DNA of 64,000 bases, from positions 1 to 64,000 of the forward strand of contig JAKSZP010014888.1 of assembly GCA_022478985.1 (NCBI GenBank), in the 5' to 3' direction. Below are positions 33,415-44,800 of this stretch, in pieces. This DNA is from Massospora cicadina (taxonomy: Eukaryota > Entomophthoromycota > Entomophthoromycetes > Entomophthorales > Entomophthoraceae). A program made the position numbers and the translations under genes. The notes under the pieces were generated by a model, which was not told the origin of the DNA, searched no databases, and saw only the letters and a program-made list of their open reading frames with translations. Within the stretch, counting starts at the first letter, position 1; each line of letters opens with the position of its first letter.

Positions 33415-34984
33415 TGTCTGGGTTGTAAGTTGAGTACCATACTGAGGTCTGGTTAGTCAATGGTGGTGGTGTTGATGGTTGGCAGGGTGCAATATTTGGT
33501 TTTTGGGGTCAGTTGGTTGGGACTGGGATTATATACCCAGGCATCTTGTGTATTGGGAATTTGGTCGCCATCTCTGTCTCCCTATTGATGGTTAATGGGA
33601 TGGTTTTATGATTGGGTCCAGGTGCTCCTTGTTCCATGCTGGCGGACTGGCAGATTCTCCCTCATCCATCAGATAGATTCACACCCCTTTGTTTGATTTA
33701 CCAGCAGAACTCAATTTTTTAGTCAGTGATTGCCTGTCCAATTTTGTCAATTTTGTCACTCCTGCTAATTTTTCACTGGTCACCTCAGGTTTATTTGCCG
33801 ATGACTTCCAATTCAATTTTGTATTCCCTTTCATCTTGTCAGGTTTCAATTTTGACTTGCTGGGATCCTGCATCTGCCCTTGCTTGGGGGACATCTTTGT
33901 GTTCACCTTCTGCCATCTTTCCTCCTCCAGGACCATCCATTCCACTTGGGTTGGACATTTCTCTATTGGTCCAGGGTTAGTTCCCTCATCCATTGCATAA
34001 GATTTGGGGTTCAGATTTATAAATGGCTCATCATTCACTTTGCATCGCTTTGCCATTTCCCATTCCCATGCTTCTCTATATGCCAGGTACAATTCTTGTT
34101 GCTGGCATTTCATATCTGCTACCTCCATTAAGTTGCACGGGATCCATTCTCTGGCTTTCAGGTGGAGGAAAGTCTTAGTACCCACCTTGGTGATTCCTCT
34201 GACGGGGTCATATTCATACTACCATGTAGTTTTACCTTTACAATGGTGGCATTGAACCATTTTGTGGCCAGTCTGGTAGCAGAACTGGCACACTTTTTGG
34301 TATCCTCCTGTTTGACATATAATACCCTATTGAGGCCAGAAAGGAAGGATTAATCTGGGTAGAGCAATTTTGTTCAGTTTCATCCAGGGTGCCAGTTCAT
34401 ACAGTGCTTCCACTGTCCAAGGGAAAAGGCACTTTGCAATGTAGTCACCACCGGCTTGCCAGAATTCTCATACTTCCCCATAGTAAACAATCTGGTCAGA
34501 ATCGCTTTGTGCATCCACTTCCATTTATAATCGGTGGGGAGATTTTGGAAGGTTACCCACCTTGCAGTTTGGTTGGTGTATCTGGTCAGCTCCATTTGCA
34601 GATAAATCCCCTTGTATTTGATGCCAATTTTGAGGAGTTTCTTGCAGTCCAACTTTCCTGGGATCTCTATATATATACAGCCCCATTCAGATACCCAGTG
34701 ATGATCAAAGTCCCCTCCATCTAGGACTTTGTCAAGTTTCTGATAAATTGACAATATCAGGTTGGACCATTCTTCCTCCTCCACTAGTTGCAGATAGATT
34801 TGAATAGCATCTTTTAGGTATGATTTTGGTGTCTGGCGATCTGTAAAGCCCCTACTGATCAACTGATGGATGTATTTGATGTGGCTCCCTGCTCCATTCC
34901 AGGTGTTCTCTTTGGTATGCACCACCGCGGTGCTGTACAATTTAGTTTTTGTGTTCAGTTTGGGCACTTTGGCAGGGTCTTTCC

Positions 34985-37340
34985 TTCAAAATTCAACTTA
35001 CCAATTCATCAAGGCTGAATCCCCAGTTGAGAAACACTTCAATCTGGCAAATGCTGATACCTTGGCAGTTGATACTTCTAGCCATTTGCATTCCAATCTC
35101 TAGGCTCTGCCACTCTAGAGCATCCTATGGTGAGAACCCCAGTTGGTACCACTTAAGGGCAGATTCTGGGCTGCACGTTGGGTGAAGGTATTGTTGAAGG
35201 ACCTCCAGTGTAATTGAGCTACGCTGGCACCAGTCCCTTACTGTAACACTATTTCAGCCCCCATCTGTAAATACCCATGCCATGTCTGCTGGAACACTGC
35301 TTCACTCCATTGGAATGCTTCTGAGGGGGTGAAGCTTTCAGCGGCGTATGGAGCTGCTAGCATTGGTTCTTGGAAGGATTGCTTCCAATCCCAGATAGTT
35401 TTGATGCAGATCCCCACTTTGAGCCATTATTGTAACGCACTGGCTCCTTCCAATGAGCCACAAATGAGTTGGGCAACAGGATCCATGTTAAAGACCATAG
35501 GGCTGACAGGACTCCTGATACTACTCTCCTGGTGCGCGCTACAAGATTGGACAAGCACCCCCTGGAAGACAGTTGCAAGTATACTTAACCCCAGCAACAT
35601 GCCTTGACTCCATGACAAGGTATAGAGGGAGGCAATAGCCCTCCCAGCTCACTCTCAAAGTCCAACTCTTGTTGATTTAAGCCAAAAATGGCTGCAGTTA
35701 GGCAATATCTTTAAAATAAACCCAAATTATAAATATATGAATTTTAGGATCTTTTATTTAATATTTAGCCAAGTTGATAGAAAACAGAACTGAGGAGCCT
35801 CCAGCTCCCAGTTCCTTCCCTATATACACATGTTAAAAGCTAAAATAAAATATAATATAAGCTTATGGTGCCAGCTTGAATAATGTTTGGTGTAAACTTT
35901 ACAGCAGGATTGCAGAATCTTTACTTAATGGTTTCGTGCCAGTTCCAATCCTCAATGGTTCCGCGCCAGTTCCATTTTAAATCCCAATCAAACTGCAAAA
36001 CTCCCAAGCACCCATTTCATTCCATTCTCAATTTGAATCCAAATAGAATCTCAAAACTACCCATTTTACTCGTTTTCCATTTTGTTCCAACTTGGACGCC
36101 CATCTTGCTCCTTGGCCTACTCCAAGCTCCGGCCCCTTAGGCGTCCTTGCCAGAACCAACGCCCCCTCCTCCTCCATACATCCAGACACAGCCTGCCCTG
36201 TCTTACCAAAGGTCAGGGCAATGTGATGCTGAGGATAGACCTCAACCGTCACAATTATCAGCCCAAGTCTGGGGTCATGACCCCTTTCATCACTGTTGCC
36301 ACCTGTGGTAAAATCTCATGTTCCATCCATGGTTGAGTTGATTGGGGGGTGAACCCCACTGCATCCCAGTCTGCAGCTTTGGTGATTGTTGTGGCATTGT
36401 GCCAGATTTTCTACTTTTCAATTGGTAATGGTCAGCCTCTAAGAGTTTCATGAATCAGTTTAGTCACCCCCAGCTCTTCCCATTCATGCACTAGGTCCAT
36501 ACTGGCCCCCACTCAGAACCAGTATTTCATTTCCATTGGTGTGAATCCATTGGCAGACCAGTTGATGGCCTCTTCTGGCAACTAATCCCAAAAGGGTCCC
36601 CATTCCACCACCTTTTCCTTTGTCCAGCCCGCTTTCATCAGGTCTGATGCGGTGGCTGGTGGAATTTGAGTATACAACCATTGTAAGGCCTCAGTTGCCT
36701 TGAACCTGGCCATGATCCATGGTAGTGCCTCCTCTGGGGAGAAAGTAATGTTATACCATTTCAGTGCCTTGTCCACTGGAATGGAATGTCAGGCCCATTT
36801 GAGGGCCGTAGATGCATTCAGGAATTGTTATGCATACTCGGCTAAGTCTGTTGGGTTGAGGCCTGAGCTTCTGATGGCTTGGGCATATCATTCTGTAATG
36901 CCTGCCTTGTTGTACTCTATTGCATTATATAGGTTGATGCCAGCCTCCATCCAGGCTTTTGTGTCTGCCAGTTTTAAATCTTTGCAGATTATGGCCTCTA
37001 TCACCTTGTAGTCCATGGGGATTTTCATCCATTCCAGGGCATCTTCAGTTCAAACTTAGGATGCCTTGAATTGTACACCATATCAATTGAGATTTGGGTG
37101 TCAAGCTAGCGTTTGGCCACTCTGGCAGAAAATTTGTGGTCTTGCCATATAGCTGCAATGGCTGACTTGATACCTCTAGAGACCCACTGAGTTGCTGTAG
37201 AGTATGGAAACTGGAGGGCCTCCCATTGTTTGACCTTGTGGGTGGACACACCTCAGTGCGTTAACATGTCTGACTTGATCAGTATAAATTTTACCAGGGC
37301 CCTGGCTGCCAACTTAACCGCTATCAGGGTTTACACCCCT
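34985..37340 (-). repeat. Array of 13-residue coding repeats, LINE-W copy 2
   Basis: Same array as at 17,275-18,790, here divided by the solo LTR at 35,431-36,253. Clear units include KSAIAAIWQDHKF, KLADTKAWMEAGI, SPEEALPWIMARF and SMDLVHEWEELGV. Phase is kept over long stretches, for example 36,590-37,050, with hydrophobic residues at positions 5, 8 and 13. Confidence 0.78.
35431..36253. mobile_element. Solo LTR (823 bp) inside LINE-W copy 2
   Basis: It starts TGTAACGCAC and ends AACCGTCACA, TG...CA with short imperfect inverted termini. It is flanked by a perfect 5-bp duplication ATTAT (35,426-35,430 and 36,254-36,258). LINE-W copy 1 has the uninterrupted site (GAGCCATTATTGGCCCAAG at about 17,716). 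TATA-like and AATAAA-like motifs occur on both strands, so orientation is unresolved. It is not similar to the LTRs of the other elements here. Confidence 0.9.
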
Positions 37341-38383
37341 TCTGGTAATTTTATTAGTTTTTTAGCTGAACTCTCTTGGGTGTCTGATCCCTAGGATTTA
37401 GTTCTCAATATAGTTTCACCCCCACCTTGGTTGGTCCCCAACCTATTGTATTGGGTTGGCAATTGGCTATTTGGGATCAGCTGCTGATGCATTGTTGAGC
37501 TAGAGCCCCTGTTAGCATGACTTCATTGGGGATTGTTCCCAATAGTGTATTGGGGATAACACCTGATAAATTTCTCATATTGCCAAATCAATTTTGGTTG
37601 GAGACCATCTACCCCTCTGACTGGGCCTTTTCAGAATTAGAGCCCAACTTCTTCTTCACTTGAATACCCTGAGCAGTTTTAGTAAGTTTCTCTATGTTTG
37701 TAGAAAACTTTTTATAGCTTGGCTCTGTTGGTTTGAGCTGACTATTTTTGTCATTCAAATTTGAGTCAGTTTTGGATCCTACCAATACTTCATCCAGGTT
37801 TTTTATTTTATCAGCAATAATTTTCTCACCCTGCGAGGCCTCAATCCCCTCTGCTGATTGAGGTTCAATGGGGAATATTCCCAACTCCACTGTTCTTGGT
37901 GCCAGGCCTCACTCCCGGAGGGTTGCTCTTGTCATCTGGGTGTCGGTGGTCATCAATCCTAGGGAGTTGACCCCATCATCTGCACTAGTCATTAGGGCCC
38001 CATGACCTGTCAACACATTCACATATTTTGTCATTGTTCATGTCACCAGATCATTTCTTGACATACACATATTAAATTGCCCTTCCCCATTTCTAGTCAT
38101 GTCAGGGTTTGGGCCAGCGGGAAGGTTGTCAGATGGTGCATCTATCATAGCATCCTTTGTATTATTATTAAAAATTAATATTGGTGCAGGCAAGTCATCC
38201 ATTTCTATGTGCTGTGCACAGACAGGTGGATAGACTTCCCTACGCTTGGGTGGTTAGCCTTTGTTTACTGCTCTATATAATTGCAGTGCGCTCTGGCAGT
38301 TGGTTGCTCTCTCAATTCTTGTTCAGTTCACTTTTGCTTTTAAAAGTGATATTTGTGAGAGAGATTGAGCTGATTATGCTAGA

Positions 38384-38746
38384 GGAAGTATTTTTAAAAT
38401 CAATTGGACTTTAGATTCAAAGTCTTGAGATAAATTAACTTGTTAAATACCCGAATGACCACTAACCACTTAAAACCATTTAAAATATCAAATTTAGCTG
38501 AATATCAAACTGCCCAGCTGTAACAATATAGCAAATACCATCGAAGTATATATAGGATTTTCACTTGTTACATATAAAACTTTTTATTTTACTATTAAAA
38601 TAATATTTTTTAAAATTCATTAACCTTCTCAGGCATGCACACAACTCACCAAGGTTTCATCACAATTGGATGAATGGTATAGGAATGCATTCGGGACATA
38701 CATACACACAGACAGACACGCAGACATTCATTTATATATATATAGA
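38384..38746. repeat. Family Z tail flanking LINE-W copy 2
   Basis: Closely matches 19,842-20,205 next to copy 1, including CTTGTTACATATAAAACTTT and TTTCATCACAATTGGATGAA, and ends in (TA)n just before the palindrome's left arm. Confidence 0.7.
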
Positions 38747-38773
38747 TAGCCGATCTACCTGTGCTTCGCTACG

Positions 38774-39390
38774 GTGTCTATAAAATTAAAGATTTTCAAT
38801 TTATTAATTTAGATTTATATTATAGTTAAACAAAACCACTCAGCCAAATCTAATTGCTCAATCGAATCAACTAAATCCACCAACCACTCAGGTAAACCTA
38901 ACTGAACTTATCAAAACAACCAATAACTAATCACCCCTCAAAACTAAACTGTGTCCTAACAATTTGACCAAAAGCCATCAATTACTCAGCCAAACATAAT
39001 AAACCTATTGAATTAATCAAATAACACCAAACTGCTACCTGAAACATCTCTTTATACTTAAAATCATTGAGTATGTGACATATCTTCCAAACCACTAAAT
39101 CAACTTCTACTTAACTTGCCAAAAGTATTTTATTAATTAGTTGAACTATATTATGCAGGCTTTTAAAATATATAAACCTAACATCCAGATACCTGTACTT
39201 CACTACGGTATTTAGTTTTCAGATGGTGATAAGCTCACATTGTAGCCTATAGGCTGTGCTAGCACTACTCTCAAGCCACTCAGACTAACAGCTTTGCTGT
39301 TACCTTCATGGCTGGTGAGCTGATTATCCTAACTACCTAATCTATTTAAACTCTAATGCTGATTTTTATTGAGTTTCAGGTGAGCAATTT
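38774..39390 (+). repeat. Left arm of a long inverted repeat (617 bp)
   Basis: The arm starts GTGTCTATAAAATTAAAGAT and pairs with the reverse complement of 40,594-41,210. By eye I find fewer than about a dozen differences over 617 bp. The outer tips carry versions of the Z terminal motif (TGCTTCGCTACGG on the left, ATGCTTTGCTACTG on the right), more diverged than the arms. It contains Z-style units and an ACAGCTTTGCTGTT block. Confidence 0.85.
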
Positions 39391-39820
39391 GGTATATTAT
39401 TCAATGATATTTGTCAATCTTCACCCACTCTCCCAAATAGAATGAACCTATCAGGCTAGATAATTTCAGATATGATCTTATTTGCCAATTCTCACCAACT
39501 CACCCAAATAGATTGAACTTATCGTACTCGGTAGTTTCAGATTCGATCTTATTTGCCAATTCTCACCCACTCATCCAAATAGATTAAACTTATTAGACTC
39601 GATTAGCTTCAGGTGAGCAATTTGGTGAATTATTCAATGATATTTGTCAATCTTCACCCACTCGCCCATATAATTGAACCCATCAGGCTCGATAATTTTA
39701 GATTCGATAAGATTCACCAATTCTCACCCACTCACCCAAATAGATTGACCCTATCAAACTCGAAAGTTTCAGATGTCAGTCAGTCAGTGAGTGAATTTGT
39801 CTTATTAAGTAGATAATTTT
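39391..39820. repeat. Inner part of the palindrome: units of about 70 bp
   Basis: Units of TTCTCACCCACTCACCCAAA followed by TAGATTGAACYTATC recur near 39,415, 39,490, 39,560, 39,650 and 39,720. Their reverse complement appears at 40,385-40,560 with more divergence than the outer arms. No gene is visible. Confidence 0.6.
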
Positions 39821-39825
39821 ACAAA

Positions 39826-40105
39826 TACTCCAAATATCTAGTTTATATATAATTACAAATACTCCAAATATCTAGTTTATATATATATATAATTACAAAT
39901 ACTCCAAATATCTAGTATATATATATATATAATTACAAATACTCCAAATATCTAGTATATATATATATATAATTACAAATACTCCAAATATCTAGTTTAT
40001 ATATATAATTTTACAAATACTCTGACTTTCTAGTTTATATATATAATTACAAATACTTTGATTATATAGTTTATATATATAATTTTACAGATACTCCAAA
40101 TATCT
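39826..40105. repeat. Tandem array of ACAAATACTCCAAATATCTA units
   Basis: About seven units of roughly 40 bp, each ending in a (TA)n stretch of variable length, lie in the loop of the palindrome. The array is closely related to 27,560-27,680. Variation in the TA run suggests slippage. Confidence 0.8.
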
Positions 40106-40593
40106 CCAAATGCATGCTTACCATTGAGGTGGGGGTTGCAAAGTGAGATTAAAGCTTTTTGATTTGCTACAAAATAAACTTGGGGGTCAAAAAACTACCT
40201 TTAAGTGACCTGATTGCCTGAATTTGGGGTTAGCATTACCAAAAGCAAAATACTTTATGATATCATAAGCTAACTCTAAAAGATTTAAAACCCCCCAAAA
40301 AAGCACCCTGAGCTTAAAAGGGTGACCCCACAAAGTGGCACACCAAACAAACTACCTAGCTGTGGGTGTTGAAGAAAAGAAGATTTGGGTGGGTGGGTGA
40401 GAATTGACAAATATCATTGAATAATTCACCAAATTGCTCACCTGAAGCTAATTGAGTCAGATAGGTTTAATTTATTTGGGTGAGTGGGTGAGAATTGGCA
40501 AATAAGATTGTATCTGAAATTATCAAGAATGATAGGTTCAATTTATTTGGGTGAGTGGGCAAAAATTAGCAAATATTATCTAATAATTCAATT

Positions 40594-41210
40594 AAATTGC
40601 TTACCTGAAACTCAACAAAAATCAGTATTAGAGTTTACATAGATTAGGTAGTTAGGATAATCAGCTCACCAGCCATGAAGGTAACAGCAAAGCTGTTAGT
40701 CTGAGTGGCTTGAGAGTAGTGCTAGCACAGCCTATAGGCTACAATGTGAGCTTATCACCATCTGAAAACTAAATACCGTAGTGAAGTACAGGTATCTGGA
40801 TGTTAGGTTTATATATTTTAAAAGCCTGCATAATTTAGTTCAACTAATTAATAAAATACTTTTGGCAAGTTAAGTAGAAGTTGATTTAGTGGTTTGGAAG
40901 ATATGTCACATACTCAATGATTTTAAGTATAAAGAGATGTTTCAGGTAGCAGTTTGGTGTTATTTGATTAATTCAATAGGATTATTATGTTTGGCTGAGT
41001 AATTGATGGCTTTTGGTCAAATTGTTAGGACACAGTTTAGTTTTGAGGGGTGATTAGTTATTGGTTGTTTTGATAAGTTCAGTTAGGTTTACCTGAGTGG
41101 TTGGTGGATTTTAGTTGATTCGATTGAGCAATTAGATTTGGCTGAGTGGTTTTTTTAACTATAATATAAATCTAAATTAATAAATTGAAAATCTTTAATT
41201 TTATAGACAC
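40594..41210 (-). repeat. Right arm of the long inverted repeat (617 bp)
   Basis: Reverse complement of 38,774-39,390 with equal length. The arms are separated by 1,203 bp. Such a structure can fold back as a hairpin or cruciform. Confidence 0.85.
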
Positions 41211-41469
41211 AGTAGCAAAGCATGGGTAAATTGGCTAGTATATATATAAATTTGAAAAAAAGAACTGTCTTCAAAAAGAAACTAAAATGTATAAAATAAT
41301 TGATAAAAGTATATATTCAATAGATACCCTTTTTGAAGCTAGTGTTATATTTTAAACTGATTTATAATAGCCTTTTATAATATATATACTCAGTACTTAT
41401 ATTCAAAGTCGCTTATAGTTTACACTTGTACCCAATCTGATATAAGCTTTAATTTTTATTTCTAAGCAA

Positions 41470-42262
41470 ATTCTTAAAGTCAGTTTGAAATATGGTGATG
41501 AATTCAAAGATGTTTTTATTGATTACACAGAGGAGAAAAAAATTGTTTGTTTTATGAGATTTTTAACTATTTATATATATTTTGGCATTGTCAATTTTAG
41601 ATATGAAGTCAGTTTTCCTGTGCATGCTCTAGTTTAAATGCACTACAGCTGATGCAGAAATTATTTTCCCCCACTTCATATCAAGCTTAGCTTGATAAAG
41701 CAATTTTTAAAGGCTCTAGATACTGAAAATGAATATTTTCAACAAATTGTTTCTTTTTTTCTGGTCTGTCATTCAATAAAATTAAATCAGGTGCATTTGA
41801 TGGTTCTCACATTCAATCCCATATGTGACAAGGAGTTTATCAGGAAGATGGATCAAAAGAAGAGAGCAGCATGGATATTCTTTGTAGCAGTTATTCATCA
41901 ACTTCCTTGGTAAAAAGAAGACAGAAAACTATATACCTCTGGTTCAGAGGATGCTAAAGGTATTTTGCAATCTTAGATGCAAAATGAGTATTAAGATGCA
42001 CTTTCTGAAAAGCTATATTGATTAATTTTCTGAAAACCTTAGGGATAATAGCAATGACCAGGGGAAACACTTCTATCAAGATCTGAAGACAATGGAAGAG
42101 CTTTATCAAAGGCAATGGGACATGTATATGATGGCAGACTACTGCTGGAGCATCAAACAAAACCATCCCAAGCAAGTCTACCAATACAAGAGCTACAAGT
42201 GCAAATTTTGCCTGAATGAGTTTTTCATGCCATCTATATCACATTGCTGCATTAACTAATTA
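41470..42262 (+). pseudogene. Decayed copy of a widespread invertebrate repeat-family protein
   Basis: The open frame 41,692-41,913 (start MIKQFLKALDTENEYFQ) continues after one frameshift near 41,905 as NFLGKKKTENY and MSIKMHFLKSYID. A stop follows at about 42,022, and the frame continues with HFYQDLKTMEELYQRQW and MMADYCWSIK to a stop at 42,260. I recognise these blocks as those of an uncharacterised protein present in very many copies in arthropod and other invertebrate genomes, probably carried by a mobile element. That identification is from memory. Its function is unknown. Confidence 0.65.
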
Positions 42263-42996
42263 ACTTCTTCTATCTGTATGTACATATCAATGGTATAGTT
42301 ATAAAATTATAAATTTTTATTTAATAGTGTTTTATATTATCTTTATACCCAAAATAAGTGATTTTATCCCTTTGCATTTCAGAAATTTTATGCATATTTG
42401 TATAATATTACATGTTTTTGTGTTTAAATGACTTGTATTATTATCATAAAAGTGATAAAGATAATATCCCATATTTGTAAGTCAAAATAAATGCTAAAAA
42501 TTAGAGAATTTTACACTGACATAAAAATTGTTAAAATAAATTGCAAAAAACTATAGATTGCAGAGGAAAACTAACTTCAGATATGAGATCAGTGTACCCT
42601 AAATCAGTTAAGAACAAGTTTTATCAATACAAAAAAATTTTGTTTTCCTATAGTATTCATACTTTTATCAATTATTTTATACTTTTTAGTGCCTTTTTTG
42701 AAGGCAGTCCTTTTTATAAAAGAATTATGAAGGCAGTTAATTTTATCCAAAAATAGTGCATTTTTCAAAGTTAGTCTTTTTCTTTTTTTTGATAAATCCT
42801 CTCTGTTTTTTTAAAAAATCACTATTTTTATATAAAAATAAGAAAAACCTTTTTATAATATTATATATATATATATTATATTATAAACAAATATACCAAA
42901 AATAACCAAACCTGGAACAAATATTTATAAACATTGGGAAACATATTATGCTGCTTTGCATTTTTTAATCATAAAAAGATAACTAAAAGTCAAATA
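42263..42996. other. AT-rich non-coding stretch
   Basis: No supported gene. The frame at 42,541-42,756 is rich in Ile/Phe/Lys with no recognisable domain and probably arises from base composition. Confidence 0.4.
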
Positions 42997-43439
42997 CAGT
43001 AGGACCTCAATATATTAAATTTTTGTTATATCAAAAAGCTTCATTTATTATTTTTTAAATCATATAAAATTTTTTTATATAAAATAAGTTCCATATAATG
43101 AAAAAATCTTTATATTGAACTTTTTAAACTTCAGAAATGAGGAAAATTATCTGTGATTCTACATTAACCAAAAATGAATAGACTAGTCTGGATTAGTCAG
43201 TTAATCACATGACACTATGCATGTTTCTCACTCCCTCAATCTATAATAATGCTTATGGTTTTCATTTATTTATTACCAAAATGTTTTTTGATGTATGGAG
43301 GTCTATACACGTTTTTTTAAAATTCCAATTTCTTTCTAACTACAAATAATAATAATAAATATGTTTCTGTATATCAAAATTTCTATATATCAAAATTTTT
43401 CTTAAAGATTGTCAAATTTAATATATGGAGGTCCTACTG
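42997..43439. mobile_element. MITE with pogo/Tigger-like terminal inverted repeats
   Basis: It starts CAGTAGGACCTCAATATATT and ends with the reverse complement of CAGTAGGACCTCCATATATT. It is flanked by TA on both sides (42,995-42,996 and 43,440-43,441). The terminal sequence resembles the CAGTAGAACCTCG-type ends of pogo/Tigger members of Tc1/mariner. It is 443 bp long with no transposase, so it is non-autonomous. Confidence 0.85.
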
Positions 43440-43441
43440 TA

Positions 43442-44488
43442 TATAAATATCAATGTTATATAAAGTATAATGGTAGTCTTTATACCATTTCAGCTGAGAA
43501 GTTTGTTGTTATTTGGTCAATTTGAAAAGCTTAATAAATTTTGAGTATTTAAAAATATATTGAATTAATTTATGAGGCTAATTAGTTTTAGTAGCAGTTG
43601 GTGGTTATTTAGTTAGTTCAGTAGGATCACTGGTTTCTGTATACAGTTGGTGATTAGTTGATGCAAAGGGTTCACTTAAGATTGGTTAAGTGGTTGGTAG
43701 TTTTAGTTAAATTGAAAGTTTTATTGGTTTTACTATGCTGTTTGGTGTTTACTTAGTTAAATCAATATGTTTAATTAAAGTAAACCTATTGATGTCCACT
43801 TAACAAATGCTAGACTTGCAATTAACCACCATTAACTCTAAAAATATTAATCTATATATAAAGTTGATTAAAAACTATTGGTTCACCAATGTTAGAATTA
43901 AGTTTATCTGGTAATAATCTAGACTCACAATTGACCACCATTGCTTTCATTAAATTTTAATATAATAAAAATTACTTAGTTAAATTGTAGGTATAAATAC
44001 TGCAAACCTATTTGTTTTCATCTCCCAAAAATGACACCATATCTAAAAAATGATGTCAGATTAAATATTTCAAGTTAATCAAAAACCTACCAATTTCTAT
44101 GCCAAAACAATATGTTAATTCATCATAATCATATATAGATTTCTACTTCTTAGATATACTACCTTTTCTTTTATTAAAAATCCTTACAAAATTAGAATAG
44201 ACTATGCTGGGAGCGTCCTCTTGCAACTAATAAAGATCATCTAAATTGGTCCAGTAGTTTCAGAATAATGCACAAACAAGCCTCAAAAATATACATACAG
44301 GTCAAATTTTAGAACCTTCTACTCTTCAAAATCAGTCAAAAATGAGATTTTCTTTGTTTCTTTGTTTGAAACATATAAGTTCTTGAAACTTTAAACCAAT
44401 TGTGATTAAACTTTGGTGAGCTGTTGTTTGCATTCCCAAAAGGTTTCTGGATTTTCATAACAATTTTTATAATAAAATATAAAGGTTG
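43442..44488. repeat. Diverged family Z sequence
   Basis: Units such as TTAAGTGGTTGGTAGTTTTAG and ATTGACCACCATTRMYTY recur in both orientations. The phrase TTGGTCCAGTAGTTTCAGAATAA near 44,238 is another diverged form of a tail module. No coding capacity is visible. Confidence 0.5.
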
Positions 44489-44508
44489 ATATATAAGAAG
44501 TAAATTTT

Positions 44509-44780
44509 ATTTGAGGTGGGCTGACCTGGGGATGATACCGCACTGATTAGGGAAGTGAAGAAAATGGGAAAGGAGGATAAAACCTGGAAAACTTCCATGT
44601 GTGGAATATGATAAGCCAGGAACTCCATGAACCGCCTTGCTATTTGCTATCTCAGTTTGGGGCATTTGTGCACAATGCCAACACAGTCATAATTGTCCCC
44701 TACCCAAAGTCCATTACTGGGATTGAACTCGGGAGGCAGTGGTAGAGGGTCCATACTCTATCAATGGGGTATCCTCCCCA
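44509..44780 (-). mobile_element. SINE-A copy 4, longest copy, with tRNA-like head
   Basis: 272 bp flanked by a perfect 20-bp duplication ATATATAAGAAGTAAATTTT (44,489-44,508 and 44,781-44,800). On the minus strand the head reads GGGGAGGATACCCCATTGAT followed by AGAGTA (A-box region), and the B box is GAGTTCAATCCC. The body matches copies 1-3, and the 3' end is CAGCCCACCTCAAATAAA. The most complete copy here, it shows the pol III promoter arrangement. Confidence 0.92.
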
Positions 44781-44800
44781 ATATATAAGAAGTAAATTTT

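Larger units (their letters stand above)
33430..38148 (-). pseudogene. LINE-W copy 2 ORF1: 13-residue repeat protein, split by a solo LTR
   Basis: The start is the ATG at 38,148 (MIDAPSDNLPAG), conserved in copy 1. Without the solo LTR, ORF1 would be about 1,200-1,300 codons, unusually long for a LINE ORF1. Order: polar N-terminus; about 39 thirteen-residue repeats (about 37,340-34,985); a domain of about 200 residues at 34,380-34,967, the longest clean segment; a CCHC knuckle near 34,260-34,310; a Lys/Ser-rich tail (33,679-34,185). The knuckle indicates nucleic-acid binding; the repeats probably form a helical scaffold (inference). Several stops and frameshifts are present. Confidence 0.75.
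29501..38365 (-). mobile_element. LINE-W copy 2, full-length non-LTR retrotransposon
   Basis: The 3' end is at 29,501, with seven A's on the minus strand and an AATAAA signal about 15-20 bp before it. The 5' end is near 38,365. Flanks TGAGCCAATTATGCTAGA (29,483-29,500) and TGAGCTGATTATGCTAGA (38,366-38,383) form an 18-bp duplication with two mismatches. Inside are ORF1 (knuckle, 13-residue repeats), then ORF2 with APE endonuclease, RT and a C-terminal zinc motif. Later insertions are a solo LTR (35,431) and an ultrashort retroposon (29,718). Without them it is about 8 kb. It is inactive because of stops and frameshifts. Confidence 0.88.

Noticed and set aside
39826..40105. CRISPR-like array
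   Set aside because: Units are contiguous and AT-rich with variable (TA)n, without unique spacers; the context is eukaryotic.
42541..42756. ORF of 71 codons in AT-rich DNA
   Set aside because: Composition is typical of AT-rich noise (Ile, Lys, Phe, Tyr); no domain, and no supporting splice or promoter signals.
44509..44780. A tRNA gene on the minus strand
   Set aside because: A and B boxes are present, but the acceptor stem cannot pair properly and the unit has a SINE body, a tail and a 20-bp target duplication; it is a SINE head. The same applies at 24.7, 26.7 and 29.45 kb.
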